This document shows positions 46,248 through 55,722 of a stretch of 64,000 nucleotides of DNA, piece by piece (position 1 is the first letter of the stretch; every line of letters starts with the position of its first letter). The translations under genes were made by a program, and so were the position numbers. The stretch is from NCBI GenBank assembly GCA_964536015.1, contig CAZHVS010000011.1, positions 47,750-111,749 on the forward strand, read 5' to 3'. This DNA is from CAZHVS01 sp964536015 (GTDB taxonomy: Bacteria; Bacteroidota; Ignavibacteria; Ignavibacteriales; Ignavibacteriaceae). The notes beneath the pieces were generated by a model. That model was not told the origin of the DNA. It was given only the letters and a program-made list of their open reading frames with translations, and did no database searches.

Positions 46248-47618
46248 ATGGGAAGCTTATTTTCAATCAATCCAGCTAATTATGAGATAATTTCTTTTTA
46301 CGAAGAATATAGTAAAGAGGAAGTTCAGAAAATTATCAGCTTAACAAAAAGTGCGTGGAATGAATGGAGAGAGACAAAATTTATTGTACGTGCATCATTG
46401 ATGAAAAAAGCTTCTGAAATTTTAATCGATAGAAAAAAAGAGTTGTCAAAATTAATGACTCTTGAAATGGGAAAGCCCATAGTACAATCATATGCAGAAA
46501 TTGATAAATGTGCCTGGGTTTGTAATTATTATGCAGAAAATGCTGAAAAATTTTTAGAGGATGAAATAATTAAAACTGATGCTTCAAAGAGTTTTGTGTC
46601 TTATCAACCAATTGGAATTGTACTTGCAATAATGCCTTGGAATTTTCCATTCTGGCAGGTATTCCGGTTTGCCACACCTGCATTAATGGCAGGTAATGCA
46701 GCTTTGTTGAAACATTCTTCTAATGTTACAGGTTGTGCGCTGGCAATAGAAAAAATATTTTCTGATGCAGGTTTTCCAGAAAATATTTTTAGGACTTTAA
46801 TACTTTCTTCTAAACATATTAATGATGTTATCTCAAATCCTGATGTTAGTGCTGTAACTTTAACAGGCAGCACACCAGCAGGCAAGGAAGTAGCTTCAAT
46901 TTCCGGAAAACATTTAAAAAAATGTGTTCTTGAATTAGGAGGAAGTGATCCATATATCATTCTTGATGATGCTGATCTGGAAAATGCTGTTGAAACTTGT
47001 GTAACATCAAGATTAATAAATGGTGGACAGAGTTGTATTGCTGCAAAACGTTTTATTGTAGTAGAACCAGTATATGAAAAATTTGTTGAATTGTTTGTAA
47101 AAAAAATGACAATGAAAAAAATGGGTGATCCATTCGATGAATCAAATGATTTAGGGCCACAAGCAAGAATCGATTTACGAGATCAATTGCATAAACAGGT
47201 TCTTAATTCCATTACTGAAGGAGCAAAACTTCTTCTTGGTGGAATAATTCCTGAAGGGAAAGGTGCATTTTATCCTCCTACAGTTTTATCTGATGTTACA
47301 AAAGATATGACAGTTTTTCGTGAAGAACTTTTTGGGCCTGTAGCGCCAATAATCAAGGCAGCAAACGAAGAGGAAGCAATTAAACTTGCAAATGAAACAA
47401 TTTTTGGATTGGGTGCTGCAATATTCACAAATGATTTGGTTAAAGCCGAAAAAATTGCTAAAGAAAAAATTAACGCTGGATCTTGTTTTGTGAATGCATT
47501 TGTAAAATCAGATCCTCGTCTGCCTTTTGGTGGAATAAAAGAATCCGGATATGGAAGAGAACTTTCTTCTTTTGGAATTAAAGAATTTCTAAATATTAAA
47601 ACAATCTATGTGAAGTAA
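46248..47618 (+). CDS. NAD(P)-dependent aldehyde dehydrogenase (succinate-semialdehyde type)
   Basis: A 456-residue ALDH with catalytic Cys263 in GGQSCIAAKRF, Glu229 in LELGGSDP, and the cofactor region MPWNFPFWQVFR and TGSTPAGKEV. The short length and GGQSCIAAKRF place it near the GabD/Sad-type succinate-semialdehyde dehydrogenases. The true substrate is uncertain. It is 15 bp after the peptidase gene and 1 bp before the MgtC-like gene. Confidence 0.92.
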   Translation: MGSLFSINPANYEIISFYEEYSKEEVQKIISLTKSAWNEWRETKFIVRASLMKKASEILIDRKKELSKLMTLEMGKPIVQSYAEIDKCAWVCNYYAENAEKFLEDEIIKTDASKSFVSYQPIGIVLAIMPWNFPFWQVFRFATPALMAGNAALLKHSSNVTGCALAIEKIFSDAGFPENIFRTLILSSKHINDVISNPDVSAVTLTGSTPAGKEVASISGKHLKKCVLELGGSDPYIILDDADLENAVETCVTSRLINGGQSCIAAKRFIVVEPVYEKFVELFVKKMTMKKMGDPFDESNDLGPQARIDLRDQLHKQVLNSITEGAKLLLGGIIPEGKGAFYPPTVLSDVTKDMTVFREELFGPVAPIIKAANEEEAIKLANETIFGLGAAIFTNDLVKAEKIAKEKINAGSCFVNAFVKSDPRLPFGGIKESGYGRELSSFGIKEFLNIKTIYVK

Positions 47619-47619
47619 T

Positions 47620-48933
47620 ATGGGTGATTCACTTAAAACAGTTGTTGATTCAATTTCGGTTTTTCAACCAGTTTTGACTTATGATCAACTATTTGAAATT
47701 GTCAGAGAACTTGGAATAGCATTATTAATTGGTTTGCTCATAGGTCTTGAACGAGAACACTCTCGCGGAAAAGGAGAGAAAGGTTTTGCAGGAATAAGAA
47801 CATTTCCTTTAATAGCTTTACTAGGTTTTGTATCTGCATTTATTTCTTCGTTTACAAATATTTGGTTGTATATAGTCTTCTTTGGTTCATTTGTTTCGAT
47901 TGTTGCAATTTCGTATCACACAACTGCAAGTAAAGGTAGAATAGGCATAACAACTGAAATGGCTGCTATACTTGTGTTTATAATAGGTTCATTAATATTC
48001 TGGAAATACATTCGAATTGCTGCCATGGTAGCTGTGATAATGGCTGTATTCTTATCGCTTAAAGTCCAGCTAAAAACTTTTGTAGAAAAAGTTACCGAAG
48101 AAGATATTTTTGCAACTCTCAAACTCGCGATAGTCACAATAATTATTTTGCCACTACTCCCTGATACTCCGTTGGGTCCATACAATCTTATTAACTTAAG
48201 AGTTATGTGGTACATGGTCATATTTATTGCAGGTATTAGTTTCATTGGTTATGTAATGATGAAACTTATCGGCTATAAAAGAGGAATATCATTAACCGGT
48301 ATTTTTGGTGGTGTAGTATCTTCAACAGCATTGACTTTTTCATTTGCAAAGAAAAGCAAAGAGAATAATTTGCTTTCCCATAATTTTGCAGTTGGAATTA
48401 TACTCGCTTCAACAATGGTTTATCCTAAAGTATTTATTGAAATTTTAGTAGTTAATAGTCAACTTATAAATTATGTATGGTTGCCGTTGTTTTTACTAAT
48501 GATGGCAGGGGTAATTACAAGTCTTATTATAATGAAAAAAGTAAATACTAATGTTGTATCTGATGTACAAATTTCTAACCCTTTTGAATTGAAATCAGCT
48601 TTGTATTTTGGAATTTTATTTGGTGCAATACTAATACTTGGTAAACTTTCACAAATTTATCTTGGTGATAAGGGAACATATTTTGTTAGTGTTATTGGAG
48701 GTTTACCAAACATTGATGCAGTTACAATTTCTATGGCGCAGTTAAGTGGTAAAGAAATATCTCCTCTTGTAGCAAGGAATGCAATAATTTTTGCTTTACT
48801 TTCAAATTTATTATTTAAATTTTTTCTTGCAGCTTCAGTTGGCAGTAAGGAAATGTTTAAATATGCGGGAATTGGTTTTGTAGTATTAATTGCAACATCA
48901 ATAATATTATTACTTACTTTTTTTATATTATAA
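47620..48933 (+). CDS. MgtC/SapB-DUF4010 family membrane protein
   Basis: A 437-residue protein with ~11-12 membrane segments. The N-terminal third carries the MgtC signature (LLIGLLIGLEREHSRG...GIRTFPLIALLG); the rest is a DUF4010 domain (GVVSSTALTFSFAKKSKE). Family function is unclear, with links to magnesium homeostasis or transport. It ends a five-gene tightly packed plus-strand run and is convergent with the HIT gene. Confidence 0.88.
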   Translation: MGDSLKTVVDSISVFQPVLTYDQLFEIVRELGIALLIGLLIGLEREHSRGKGEKGFAGIRTFPLIALLGFVSAFISSFTNIWLYIVFFGSFVSIVAISYHTTASKGRIGITTEMAAILVFIIGSLIFWKYIRIAAMVAVIMAVFLSLKVQLKTFVEKVTEEDIFATLKLAIVTIIILPLLPDTPLGPYNLINLRVMWYMVIFIAGISFIGYVMMKLIGYKRGISLTGIFGGVVSSTALTFSFAKKSKENNLLSHNFAVGIILASTMVYPKVFIEILVVNSQLINYVWLPLFLLMMAGVITSLIIMKKVNTNVVSDVQISNPFELKSALYFGILFGAILILGKLSQIYLGDKGTYFVSVIGGLPNIDAVTISMAQLSGKEISPLVARNAIIFALLSNLLFKFFLAASVGSKEMFKYAGIGFVVLIATSIILLLTFFIL

Positions 48934-48969
48934 TTTTTAGATAAATATCTATAGAGAATTAGAGTACAA

Positions 48970-49317
48970 TCAACCTGGAGGCCATTGCATTTTGCGGCCG
49001 CCAAGTAAATGAATATGTAAATGATATACTTCCTGACCGCTTTCAGGACCATTATTTATTACCAGACGAAATCCACTTTTATCAACTCCAAAATCTTTTG
49101 CAATTTTATTTGCAGCATCAAACAATTCTCCCAACAGAGGTGCGTGTTCTTTACCATTAATTGCAGTTGTTTGTGGTATTTCGATTTTTGGAATAATCAA
49201 AATATGTACTGGTGCTTGTGGATTTATATCTTTGAAAGCAAGTACTGAATCTGATTCAAAAACTATTTCTGCGGGAATTTCTTTTCTTATTATTTTAGAA
49301 AAAATAGTTTCAGCCAT
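48970..49317 (-). CDS. HIT-family (HinT-like) nucleotide hydrolase
   Basis: A 115-residue protein with the histidine triad HLHIHLLGG near the C-terminus, FSKIIRKEIPAEIV at the start and KDINPQAPVHILIIPK in the middle, typical of HinT purine-nucleoside phosphoramidases. Full length. It lies two bases after the NtrC-type regulator gene on the same strand, so it is co-transcribed with it. Confidence 0.94.
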   Translation of the reverse strand: MAETIFSKIIRKEIPAEIVFESDSVLAFKDINPQAPVHILIIPKIEIPQTTAINGKEHAPLLGELFDAANKIAKDFGVDKSGFRLVINNGPESGQEVYHLHIHLLGGRKMQWPPG

Positions 49318-49318
49318 A

Positions 49319-50674
49319 TTATTCTCCTTTCTCTATTCCATATTTTTTCATTTTATTATATAAATGACTTCTCTGTATTTCAAGTACATCTGCTGTTTTA
49401 CTGATATTCCAGTTATTGGCTTCAAGTTGTTTTAGAATAAATGCTCGTTCAGCTTTATCTTTAAAGTCTTGAAAAGTATTACTTATATCAATAAGATTTT
49501 CAACATTTGCTTTTTCATATGGGAGTAAAAACTCAATATCATGTTTAGATATTTCTTTTTTATTGATAATTATTATAATTCGTTCAACAATATTTCTTAG
49601 CTCACGGACATTTCCACTCCATGGTAAAAGTTGTAAAAGTTTTATGGCATCATCAGAAAATGCCGGAATAACTTTTTTGTGTTTTAAAGAAATTTCCTCT
49701 GCAAAGTGCTTTACAAGCAGTGGAATATCATCAAGTCTTTCTTTTAAAGGAGGGATGTGAAGCGGAATAACGTTCAATCGGTGAAATAAATCTTCTCTAA
49801 AATTTCCTTTCTCTATTTCTTCCTTAAGGTTTTTATTGGTTGCTGTAATTATTCTTACATCGACATCAATTTTTTTATTTCCCCCAACTCGCTCTATTTT
49901 ACCATCTTCAATAGCTCTTAAAACTTTCGCCTGTGCTTGAAGGCTCATATCACCAACTTCATCCAGAAATAAAGTACCTTTATTTGCAAGTTCAAATTTA
50001 CCTATTCTTTGTTGATGAGCACCTGTAAATGAACCTTTTTCATGTCCAAATAATTCTGATTCAATTAACTCATTTGGAATTGCTGCACAATTTACTTCCA
50101 CAAATTTGTTGAGCTTTCTTTCACTTTTATTATGAATGGAACGCGCAATTAATTCTTTACCTGTGCCGTTATCACCTGTAATTAATACTCTGACATCAGA
50201 AGGAGCAATTTTATCGACCATTTCAAGAATATTCAGGATGGGTTTACTTTGTCCAATTATTAATCCTTCACCTAAAAAGGATTTTTTCATTTCTTTGTTT
50301 TCTCTAAGCAGGTTAGAGTTGTCGCAAGCATTTCTTACACTGATAAGCAATTTATCTCTGTCGATAGGTTTTTCTATGAAATCAAATGCACCAAGTTTTG
50401 TAGCTTTAATTGCATTTTCTACATTTCCAAAAGCTGAAATAATGATGACATTTATCTCGCTGTCTTCTTCTTTAATTTTTTTTAATAGTTCGAATCCATT
50501 CATACCAGGCATCTGAATATCAAGTAAAATAGCATCGAATTTTCTTGAAGTAGCTTTTTCAAGACCTTCTACTGAATCTGTTGAATATTCAACATAATAA
50601 TCTTCATATTCGAGTATCATTTTTATAGATTCACAAATTTGTTTTTCATCATCAACTATAAGTATGGAGTTCAT
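49319..50674 (-). CDS. Sigma-54-dependent response regulator (NtrC family)
   Basis: A 451-residue regulator: receiver (~1-120, VDDEKQ, LLDIQMPGMNG, IEKPID), sigma-54 AAA+ domain (~140-375, Walker A GDNGTGKE, GTLFLDEVGDM) and Fis-type HTH (~405-450, NNWNISKTADVLEIQRSHLYNKMKKYG). The sigma-54 contact loop reads GSFTGA instead of the commoner GAFTGA. No partner kinase is adjacent; it could receive phosphate from one elsewhere. Its start overlaps the upstream unknown gene by four bases. Confidence 0.94.
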   Translation of the reverse strand: MNSILIVDDEKQICESIKMILEYEDYYVEYSTDSVEGLEKATSRKFDAILLDIQMPGMNGFELLKKIKEEDSEINVIIISAFGNVENAIKATKLGAFDFIEKPIDRDKLLISVRNACDNSNLLRENKEMKKSFLGEGLIIGQSKPILNILEMVDKIAPSDVRVLITGDNGTGKELIARSIHNKSERKLNKFVEVNCAAIPNELIESELFGHEKGSFTGAHQQRIGKFELANKGTLFLDEVGDMSLQAQAKVLRAIEDGKIERVGGNKKIDVDVRIITATNKNLKEEIEKGNFREDLFHRLNVIPLHIPPLKERLDDIPLLVKHFAEEISLKHKKVIPAFSDDAIKLLQLLPWSGNVRELRNIVERIIIIINKKEISKHDIEFLLPYEKANVENLIDISNTFQDFKDKAERAFILKQLEANNWNISKTADVLEIQRSHLYNKMKKYGIEKGE

Positions 50675-51321
50675 ATATGCACTCTAAAAAATTTTAAATT
50701 ATAATCCAAAAATAATTTTGAAGGTAAAATACTAGGATCATTCTTAAGCATTTTACCAAAAATTTGTCCGAGTTTATTTACAAGTAAATCTCTTTCATCA
50801 ATTCTGGAAATTTGAAAAGTTTCTTCAAACACCTCTACAAAATAACCAAACAGATTTGTGAATTCAAAAAGAAAGGAATGATAAGATAGAAATGCATTAC
50901 CAAAGAAGTGGGCCAGTTTATCTTTATCACCAAAATCATTTTGCGGGGAATCAATTAAAATTTTTTTAGGTGTCTGTTCTACTTTTTTTTTGAATACTGA
51001 ATCACAGACAGAAATTAATGGAATATCAATTTTTATGGAAAATAAAGGTAATTTTACAGGTACGAAGCGGTAAGGAATTGTCCCAAAAGTTAAAACAAGT
51101 AGAGCCTCTGCTACATCATTATCTTTTAGCTTTAATGAATATTTATAGAGTGAATCAATTAATTGTAGATCGCTGAAGTTATGTTGTAAGTTTTTAATAT
51201 CTTCAGAAGCAATTAAAGATGAGATCATTTCAACATTTTTATACAGCATTGAATTTTGTGGTTTAATTACAATGTTAAAAATTAATATTAGGAGCAATAT
51301 CCGTAAATAAGGTAATATCAA
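50671..51321 (-). CDS. Exported protein of unknown function
   Basis: A 216-residue protein with a signal or anchor sequence (LRILLLILIFNIVI). The middle contains GDKDKLAHFFGNAFLSY, a D-K-x-x-H pattern that faintly recalls DUF2279/YfiM-like proteins. I cannot assign a family firmly. The 4-bp overlap with the NtrC-type regulator downstream suggests a functional link, perhaps envelope sensing; that is inference. Confidence 0.75.
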   Translation of the reverse strand: MILPYLRILLLILIFNIVIKPQNSMLYKNVEMISSLIASEDIKNLQHNFSDLQLIDSLYKYSLKLKDNDVAEALLVLTFGTIPYRFVPVKLPLFSIKIDIPLISVCDSVFKKKVEQTPKKILIDSPQNDFGDKDKLAHFFGNAFLSYHSFLFEFTNLFGYFVEVFEETFQISRIDERDLLVNKLGQIFGKMLKNDPSILPSKLFLDYNLKFFRVHI

Positions 51322-51444
51322 AATAAATAATATATTTTACTGATAAATTAAAATTATTGTTTAAAATATCTCAAGAAAAAATTTGAAAAAGAAGATTAAT
51401 AATCTTATGTTAAAATAAGTTATTAGAAATTTTATTTTCTATCT

Positions 51445-52998
51445 ATGCGTAAAAAAGAAAATACCCCGATAATCAAACCACTGATCTTTTTGTTATCTGT
51501 CAGTTTCTTAATTTTTTTCATAAATCGATTTATTGATTATTTATTGATTCAGAATAATGTTTCGTTATTCTCAACATTTTTTACAAAAGATTTAAATATA
51601 CTTGGGAATACAATCGGTAATCTTGCGGATCTTGTAGTTGGTGTTCTCGGTCTTGAAATTACTGTAATAGCTATTATTGTTCAATTAGCAGCTACAAAGT
51701 ATTCATCCAAAATAATGGAATTATTTATTGGGCATAAAATAAACTTTGTTGTAATTTCATTATTTGTAGTTACAGCAGTAAATACAGTATTGGTTACAAA
51801 CACGATGAACGAAACTTTTTTAACAGCTTACAGTTTAAGTTTCAGTCTTGGCTTGATTATACTTGGATTACTAATTGTAATTCCGCATTTCAGTTATGTC
51901 TTTAATTTTCTTCGTCCTGTTACATTTTTAGGTTATGTAAGAAATAATGCAATCAATATTATTGATTCAGCTATTGATGCTGATGAAAACAAAATAGTAT
52001 TATTAAAAGAAAAATTAAGTGAACAAATTAACTTTATTGGAGATGTAGCACTCAATTCAACTTTCCAAGCTGATAGGGCAGTGACTCTATTATGTATTAA
52101 TTGTTTGAGAGAAATAGCAGTTCATTACATTGGAGTTAAGTCAAAATTACCAGAAAAATGGTTTCAACTAACAGGTAAAGAATATTTCGATCCTGACTTT
52201 TCCAGTTATTCTTCTTTTGTAATGAATAAAATTCAGAGCGATAAAGTATTAGTAGAAAGAAAAATATTTGGATTATATGAATTGATATTTAACAATGCAC
52301 GTTTGACTTTACGTGATGTTGCTTCAGGAGTGTTGTTAAATTCAGAGTTAATCGCTATTGAATCAATAAAATCTAATGATAAAGGTGCATTACATAGTTC
52401 ATTTCAGTATTTTAATTCTTACTTAAGAATAGCAATTAGAGAGAAAGATCCGCGTTCTGCATTCAATACACTCGAGCATTATCGTATAGTTGCAAAAGAA
52501 CTATTAAAGATCAAACCTGAAGAGGTAGAGAAAGTTTCTTTTTATTTCAAGTATTATGGACAGGAAGCAAATAAATTCCAGGTTCTTTTTATAATTGAAA
52601 CTGCTGCTCACGATTTATGCAGGATTAATGAAATCGCTTACGAATATAAAGTGCCAAATCTTAGAAAATTACTCGATTTGTTTTTAACTCTTGATGAACC
52701 AATAGAAGAGAAATCTGATAAAACATCTTCAAAAGAATTATCATTAATTGGTGTGCGTATAGCCCAAGTTAAACTTGCAGGATTTTATTTATTGAATAAT
52801 GAAAAAGAACTTGCACGAGTAATTTATGAAGATATGAAAATAGAACCGTTAAACAGAATTCAAAAGATAAAGGAAATTATATTTAATACAGATGAAGAAG
52901 AATTCTGGGAAATTACTCCACGTGGAGTAAATTTTTATTATGTTTCTCCTGATAGAAGAGAAGCATTGCTTGAATTTTTCTCCTGGTTTAATACTTAG
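51445..52998 (+). CDS. DUF2254-like membrane protein
   Basis: A 517-residue protein with four N-terminal membrane helices (~15-35, ~60-85, ~105-125, ~135-160). The first loop contains the GVLGLEITVIAIIVQLAATKYSSKI region seen in DUF2254-type proteins. A large soluble C-terminal part (~170-517) is rich in helices and ends in REALLEFFSWFNT. Function is unknown. It stands alone with its own promoter region upstream (51322-51444). Confidence 0.8.
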   Translation: MRKKENTPIIKPLIFLLSVSFLIFFINRFIDYLLIQNNVSLFSTFFTKDLNILGNTIGNLADLVVGVLGLEITVIAIIVQLAATKYSSKIMELFIGHKINFVVISLFVVTAVNTVLVTNTMNETFLTAYSLSFSLGLIILGLLIVIPHFSYVFNFLRPVTFLGYVRNNAINIIDSAIDADENKIVLLKEKLSEQINFIGDVALNSTFQADRAVTLLCINCLREIAVHYIGVKSKLPEKWFQLTGKEYFDPDFSSYSSFVMNKIQSDKVLVERKIFGLYELIFNNARLTLRDVASGVLLNSELIAIESIKSNDKGALHSSFQYFNSYLRIAIREKDPRSAFNTLEHYRIVAKELLKIKPEEVEKVSFYFKYYGQEANKFQVLFIIETAAHDLCRINEIAYEYKVPNLRKLLDLFLTLDEPIEEKSDKTSSKELSLIGVRIAQVKLAGFYLLNNEKELARVIYEDMKIEPLNRIQKIKEIIFNTDEEEFWEITPRGVNFYYVSPDRREALLEFFSWFNT

Positions 52999-53179
52999 CT
53001 TTATTAAATTGAAGTCAATTAATGATTTAATAATATTTTAATTCAAAATTTTATTTGACATTTATGATAATTTTATCTTAATTTTAGATAGATATAAAAT
53101 GAATGTCTGTAATTATGTAATAAAATAATAAAAGATTTTTAATACTAGTTAATAATCAACAAAAAAAAGGAGTAATATC

Positions 53180-53734
53180 GTGGCTGCACAAAATCAACAA
53201 AGTGGTCCAAAAACTGCATTTGGAAAATATATGGTTTACAAATTCATTCCACAATATGCCAATAATGTTTATGGTTTGGTATATATGGGAGCTGCAATTC
53301 TGATCATCATCGTAGGTTTGAGAGGATTAGGACAAGCAGCTTATAGTATTCCAATTGTTCCAAAATTTTTAATGGACGAAGCTTCCAAAAAAATTGATGT
53401 AAACTATGTTATGTTTGCACTCTTTCTGGAGTTTTTCCTCTTATTATTGATGGCTCTAGTAACATTCTTTACACCTGAAGAACCAGCTCATAATGGCGAG
53501 GAAGCTGAAGCTCCTCAGGGAATGGCAATGATGGGTAAAACAGGGACAGTCCTTCGATTTGATGCTGCTACTTTTCAGGCAGAGATTGAAAACATTCAGA
53601 ATTTTACCAATGAAGAAATGAAGATAGTTGATGGTTATGTCAATAAAATAGCAGAAAGCACAAAACGCTTGAACGCCGCTAAGCAGGAATTCTTCAAAGC
53701 TCTTGCTGATATGAAGCAGATAATGAAGAGTTAA
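53180..53734 (+). CDS. gldL: GldL-like inner-membrane T9SS motor protein
   Basis: A 184-residue protein starting at GTG with a strong AAAAGGAG site. Two membrane segments (~residues 30-50, GLVYMGAAILIIIVGLRGLG, and ~77-98, FALFLEFFLLLLMALVTFF) and a C-terminal coiled coil (~135-184) reproduce GldL topology. In the known motor the second helix carries the conserved Glu that takes part in proton flow; here EFF (~83) could play that part. Assignment rests on topology and on the GldM-like genes that follow. It is shorter than Flavobacterium GldL (~215). Confidence 0.72.
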   Translation: MAAQNQQSGPKTAFGKYMVYKFIPQYANNVYGLVYMGAAILIIIVGLRGLGQAAYSIPIVPKFLMDEASKKIDVNYVMFALFLEFFLLLLMALVTFFTPEEPAHNGEEAEAPQGMAMMGKTGTVLRFDAATFQAEIENIQNFTNEEMKIVDGYVNKIAESTKRLNAAKQEFFKALADMKQIMKS

Positions 53735-53770
53735 CAATTTTATAATTACTAATTAAAAAAGGAGTTTAAA

Positions 53771-54388
53771 ATGGCAAAAGGTGGCGCAAGTAAGATGATT
53801 TACTTCGTGCTTTACATCGTGCTCATTTCCGAATTACTTATTGTAATTACGGAACGTGATGAGCTCGAAGAAGCCGAAAAAGCAATCAGAGATCAAATGC
53901 TGGTCACAATTTCGCAATCGTATAAAAAACCAATACGACTTGATATACCTGAACAAAAAAGTGATTTTATTCTTGGCAAAGAAAATCAAAAAGTTGTTGC
54001 TATGATTCCTGTTGGCCTTGTTTCTGATGAAGAAAAGACTTCAATCAAGTATTTTGTTGGACCTACTGGAAAAACTACACCAGCCGGCTGGCCAGGCGGA
54101 ATACTTACCAATGGAAAAGGAAATGAGTCCTTTAAATTAGAAGTTGATAATCAGGGCAATGCAAAGTTTATTGGAAACTTTAAGAGTGCAGGTGAGTACC
54201 AATTTCTTGCATATTTTACAATTGAAAGAAAATTACCAGCGTACTTGAAACCTGTTAAGCATCTATATGCAGCTCTTGAAGAACTTGTTGGAAAAGAAAA
54301 TCTTAAAGGTGCAAGAAGCAAGGACAATACATTTATAATTAATGTTAAAAGTCCTGGCACAGGTACCGTTGTTGGTCCTAGTTTATAA
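53771..54388 (+). CDS. gldM: GldM-like N-terminal half (membrane anchor plus first periplasmic domain)
   Basis: A 205-residue protein with ribosome site AAAAGGAG. It has one membrane helix (~residues 9-25, MIYFVLYIVLISELLIVI) followed by a periplasmic domain. GldM in Bacteroidetes is ~510 residues: one helix that pairs with GldL, then four periplasmic domains spanning to the outer membrane. Here the protein stops after roughly the first domain, ending GTGTVVGPSL, and the next gene supplies a separate secreted product. The end is clean, with no leftover reading frame, so this looks like a true split rather than a recent frameshift. Confidence 0.65.
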   Translation: MAKGGASKMIYFVLYIVLISELLIVITERDELEEAEKAIRDQMLVTISQSYKKPIRLDIPEQKSDFILGKENQKVVAMIPVGLVSDEEKTSIKYFVGPTGKTTPAGWPGGILTNGKGNESFKLEVDNQGNAKFIGNFKSAGEYQFLAYFTIERKLPAYLKPVKHLYAALEELVGKENLKGARSKDNTFIINVKSPGTGTVVGPSL

Positions 54389-54394
54389 ACAATT

Positions 54395-54424
54395 GGATGG
54401 GGGAAAAAAATTATTTCTCCATCC
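54395..54424 (+). terminator. Attenuator-like hairpin between the two GldM-like genes
   Basis: GGATGGGGGA (from 54395) pairs imperfectly with TCTCCATCC (54416-54424) around an AT loop and runs into TTTTTCTTT. It could lower expression of the downstream gene relative to the first two. Confidence 0.6.
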
Positions 54425-54456
54425 TTTTTCTTTAATTTAAATTGAGGAAAAGATAA

Positions 54457-55527
54457 ATGTTAAAAAAACTTTTCTTACTATTGTGTTTCTTACCTGTTTA
54501 CTTATCAGCTCAGAAGGATTTTGTTGATACTGTTTACGCAGTAACTTTGCAGGAGTTTAATGTTCCTCCAAAACTTGCATATGTTGCTCAGGATTTAATT
54601 GCTTTCGATTTTAAAGCTGAATTATTAGACGCTTCAGGTAATAAATTGAGAGATTGTCCATATTTCATCCAGGATCCTCCAAATCAAAAGGAAATTGAAA
54701 TTGCTGTTAGGAAGAAAAGTTCTGATATGCGAGCTGGTATTGCAGTTAAAGTTGTTGTAGTTGAATCAATAGAAGAAGTAGGCACTTACATTGTTAAGTT
54801 TATTGTCAAGGGAACAGGTGAAAACCGTTCACCGGCAGCAAAAGATTATTACTATCTGGTTAATATAACCTACCCTACAATTGTTGTTCCCGTGCAATTG
54901 AGAAATGAGTATTATTACGGCGAACAGGAAGCTTTTAGTTTTGCAACAGTTGAATATACAAATCCTAATAATTATTCTTATCAGATTGTTGACGAAAAAG
55001 GGGCAATAATTGAACAAGGAAAAGGAGCATTAGTAAAACTTGATAATCTTCTTAAAGAGGTTAAAAACGTTGGTAAAACTTTAACTGTTAAAGGATTATA
55101 TCGCGACAAAGTATTTACTTATAAATTACCGAATAGCGATTCAACCAAACAATCACAATGGACTTTCAAAGTTTCTCAACCTGGATTAAACTGGTTTAGT
55201 TCCTGGTCAGACAAAGATAATCCTGATTGGAGAATTAGTGTTGATAATGATCGTGCAAAATCATTTTTAGTTGGATATATGGCGAAAGTTCCAGGCGGAA
55301 TTATTGTTGTTCCTCCTGAAATAAAAAGACTTAGGGTAACTTCTGATCCTGATGGTTTTGTTACAAGTAGTTCACCAAAGCCAAGTCCGCTATTTAATTA
55401 CATAAATATTGCAGTAAAAGATGATTTTATAGCTTATGGAGATGAACAGTATATAAAACTTACTTTCACCTTTGAAACTCAATTTGGTAAAGAAACAAAA
55501 GTATTTTATGCAACTGTAATAAAATAA
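54457..55527 (+). CDS. GldM-like C-terminal half as a separate secreted protein
   Basis: A 356-residue protein with its own signal peptide (LFLLLCFLPVYLSAQ) and ribosome site. The mature part is beta-rich and appears to have several Ig-like domains: ~20-140, ~145-235 (opening ITYPTIVVPVQLRNEYYYGE) and ~240-356. This matches in kind the D2-D4 periplasmic domains of GldM. Its place directly after the anchored half suggests that the two proteins assemble into the envelope-spanning shaft. The sequence alone does not prove homology to GldM; an independent periplasmic chaperone is the alternative. Confidence 0.7.
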   Translation: MLKKLFLLLCFLPVYLSAQKDFVDTVYAVTLQEFNVPPKLAYVAQDLIAFDFKAELLDASGNKLRDCPYFIQDPPNQKEIEIAVRKKSSDMRAGIAVKVVVVESIEEVGTYIVKFIVKGTGENRSPAAKDYYYLVNITYPTIVVPVQLRNEYYYGEQEAFSFATVEYTNPNNYSYQIVDEKGAIIEQGKGALVKLDNLLKEVKNVGKTLTVKGLYRDKVFTYKLPNSDSTKQSQWTFKVSQPGLNWFSSWSDKDNPDWRISVDNDRAKSFLVGYMAKVPGGIIVVPPEIKRLRVTSDPDGFVTSSSPKPSPLFNYINIAVKDDFIAYGDEQYIKLTFTFETQFGKETKVFYATVIK

Positions 55528-55618
55528 ATGATATTCTCTGGTTAAAACTTAGGAATACGTAATTTGTGATTTAGATTTATTATTGATAAATTTTAAAAAA
55601 AGTGTTGGTATAATAGCT

Positions 55619-55657
55619 AAAAAAGTTGCATTTTATAAGTAACGATGCAACTTTTTT
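55619..55657 (+). terminator. Rho-independent terminator of the gldL-gldM operon
   Basis: AAAAAAGTTGCAT (55619-55631) pairs perfectly with ATGCAACTTTTTT (55645-55657) around a 13-nt loop, the right arm itself ending in a T-run. It separates the GldM-like genes from the beta-barrel genes that follow. Confidence 0.88.
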
Positions 55658-55722
55658 GCTATTAAGATAAAAATTAAGTATCGAATGGAAAATCTTATTA
55701 TAAAAAGTTTGAAGGATTATGT

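Noticed and set aside
46604..46960. 118-codon minus-strand frame in the aldehyde dehydrogenase gene
   Set aside because: It lies fully inside a well-conserved ALDH catalytic domain and shows no features of its own.
48938..48951. TAGATA/TATCTA inverted repeat between convergent MgtC-like and HIT genes as a terminator
   Set aside because: The loop would be only two bases and there is no GC-rich stem or T-run.
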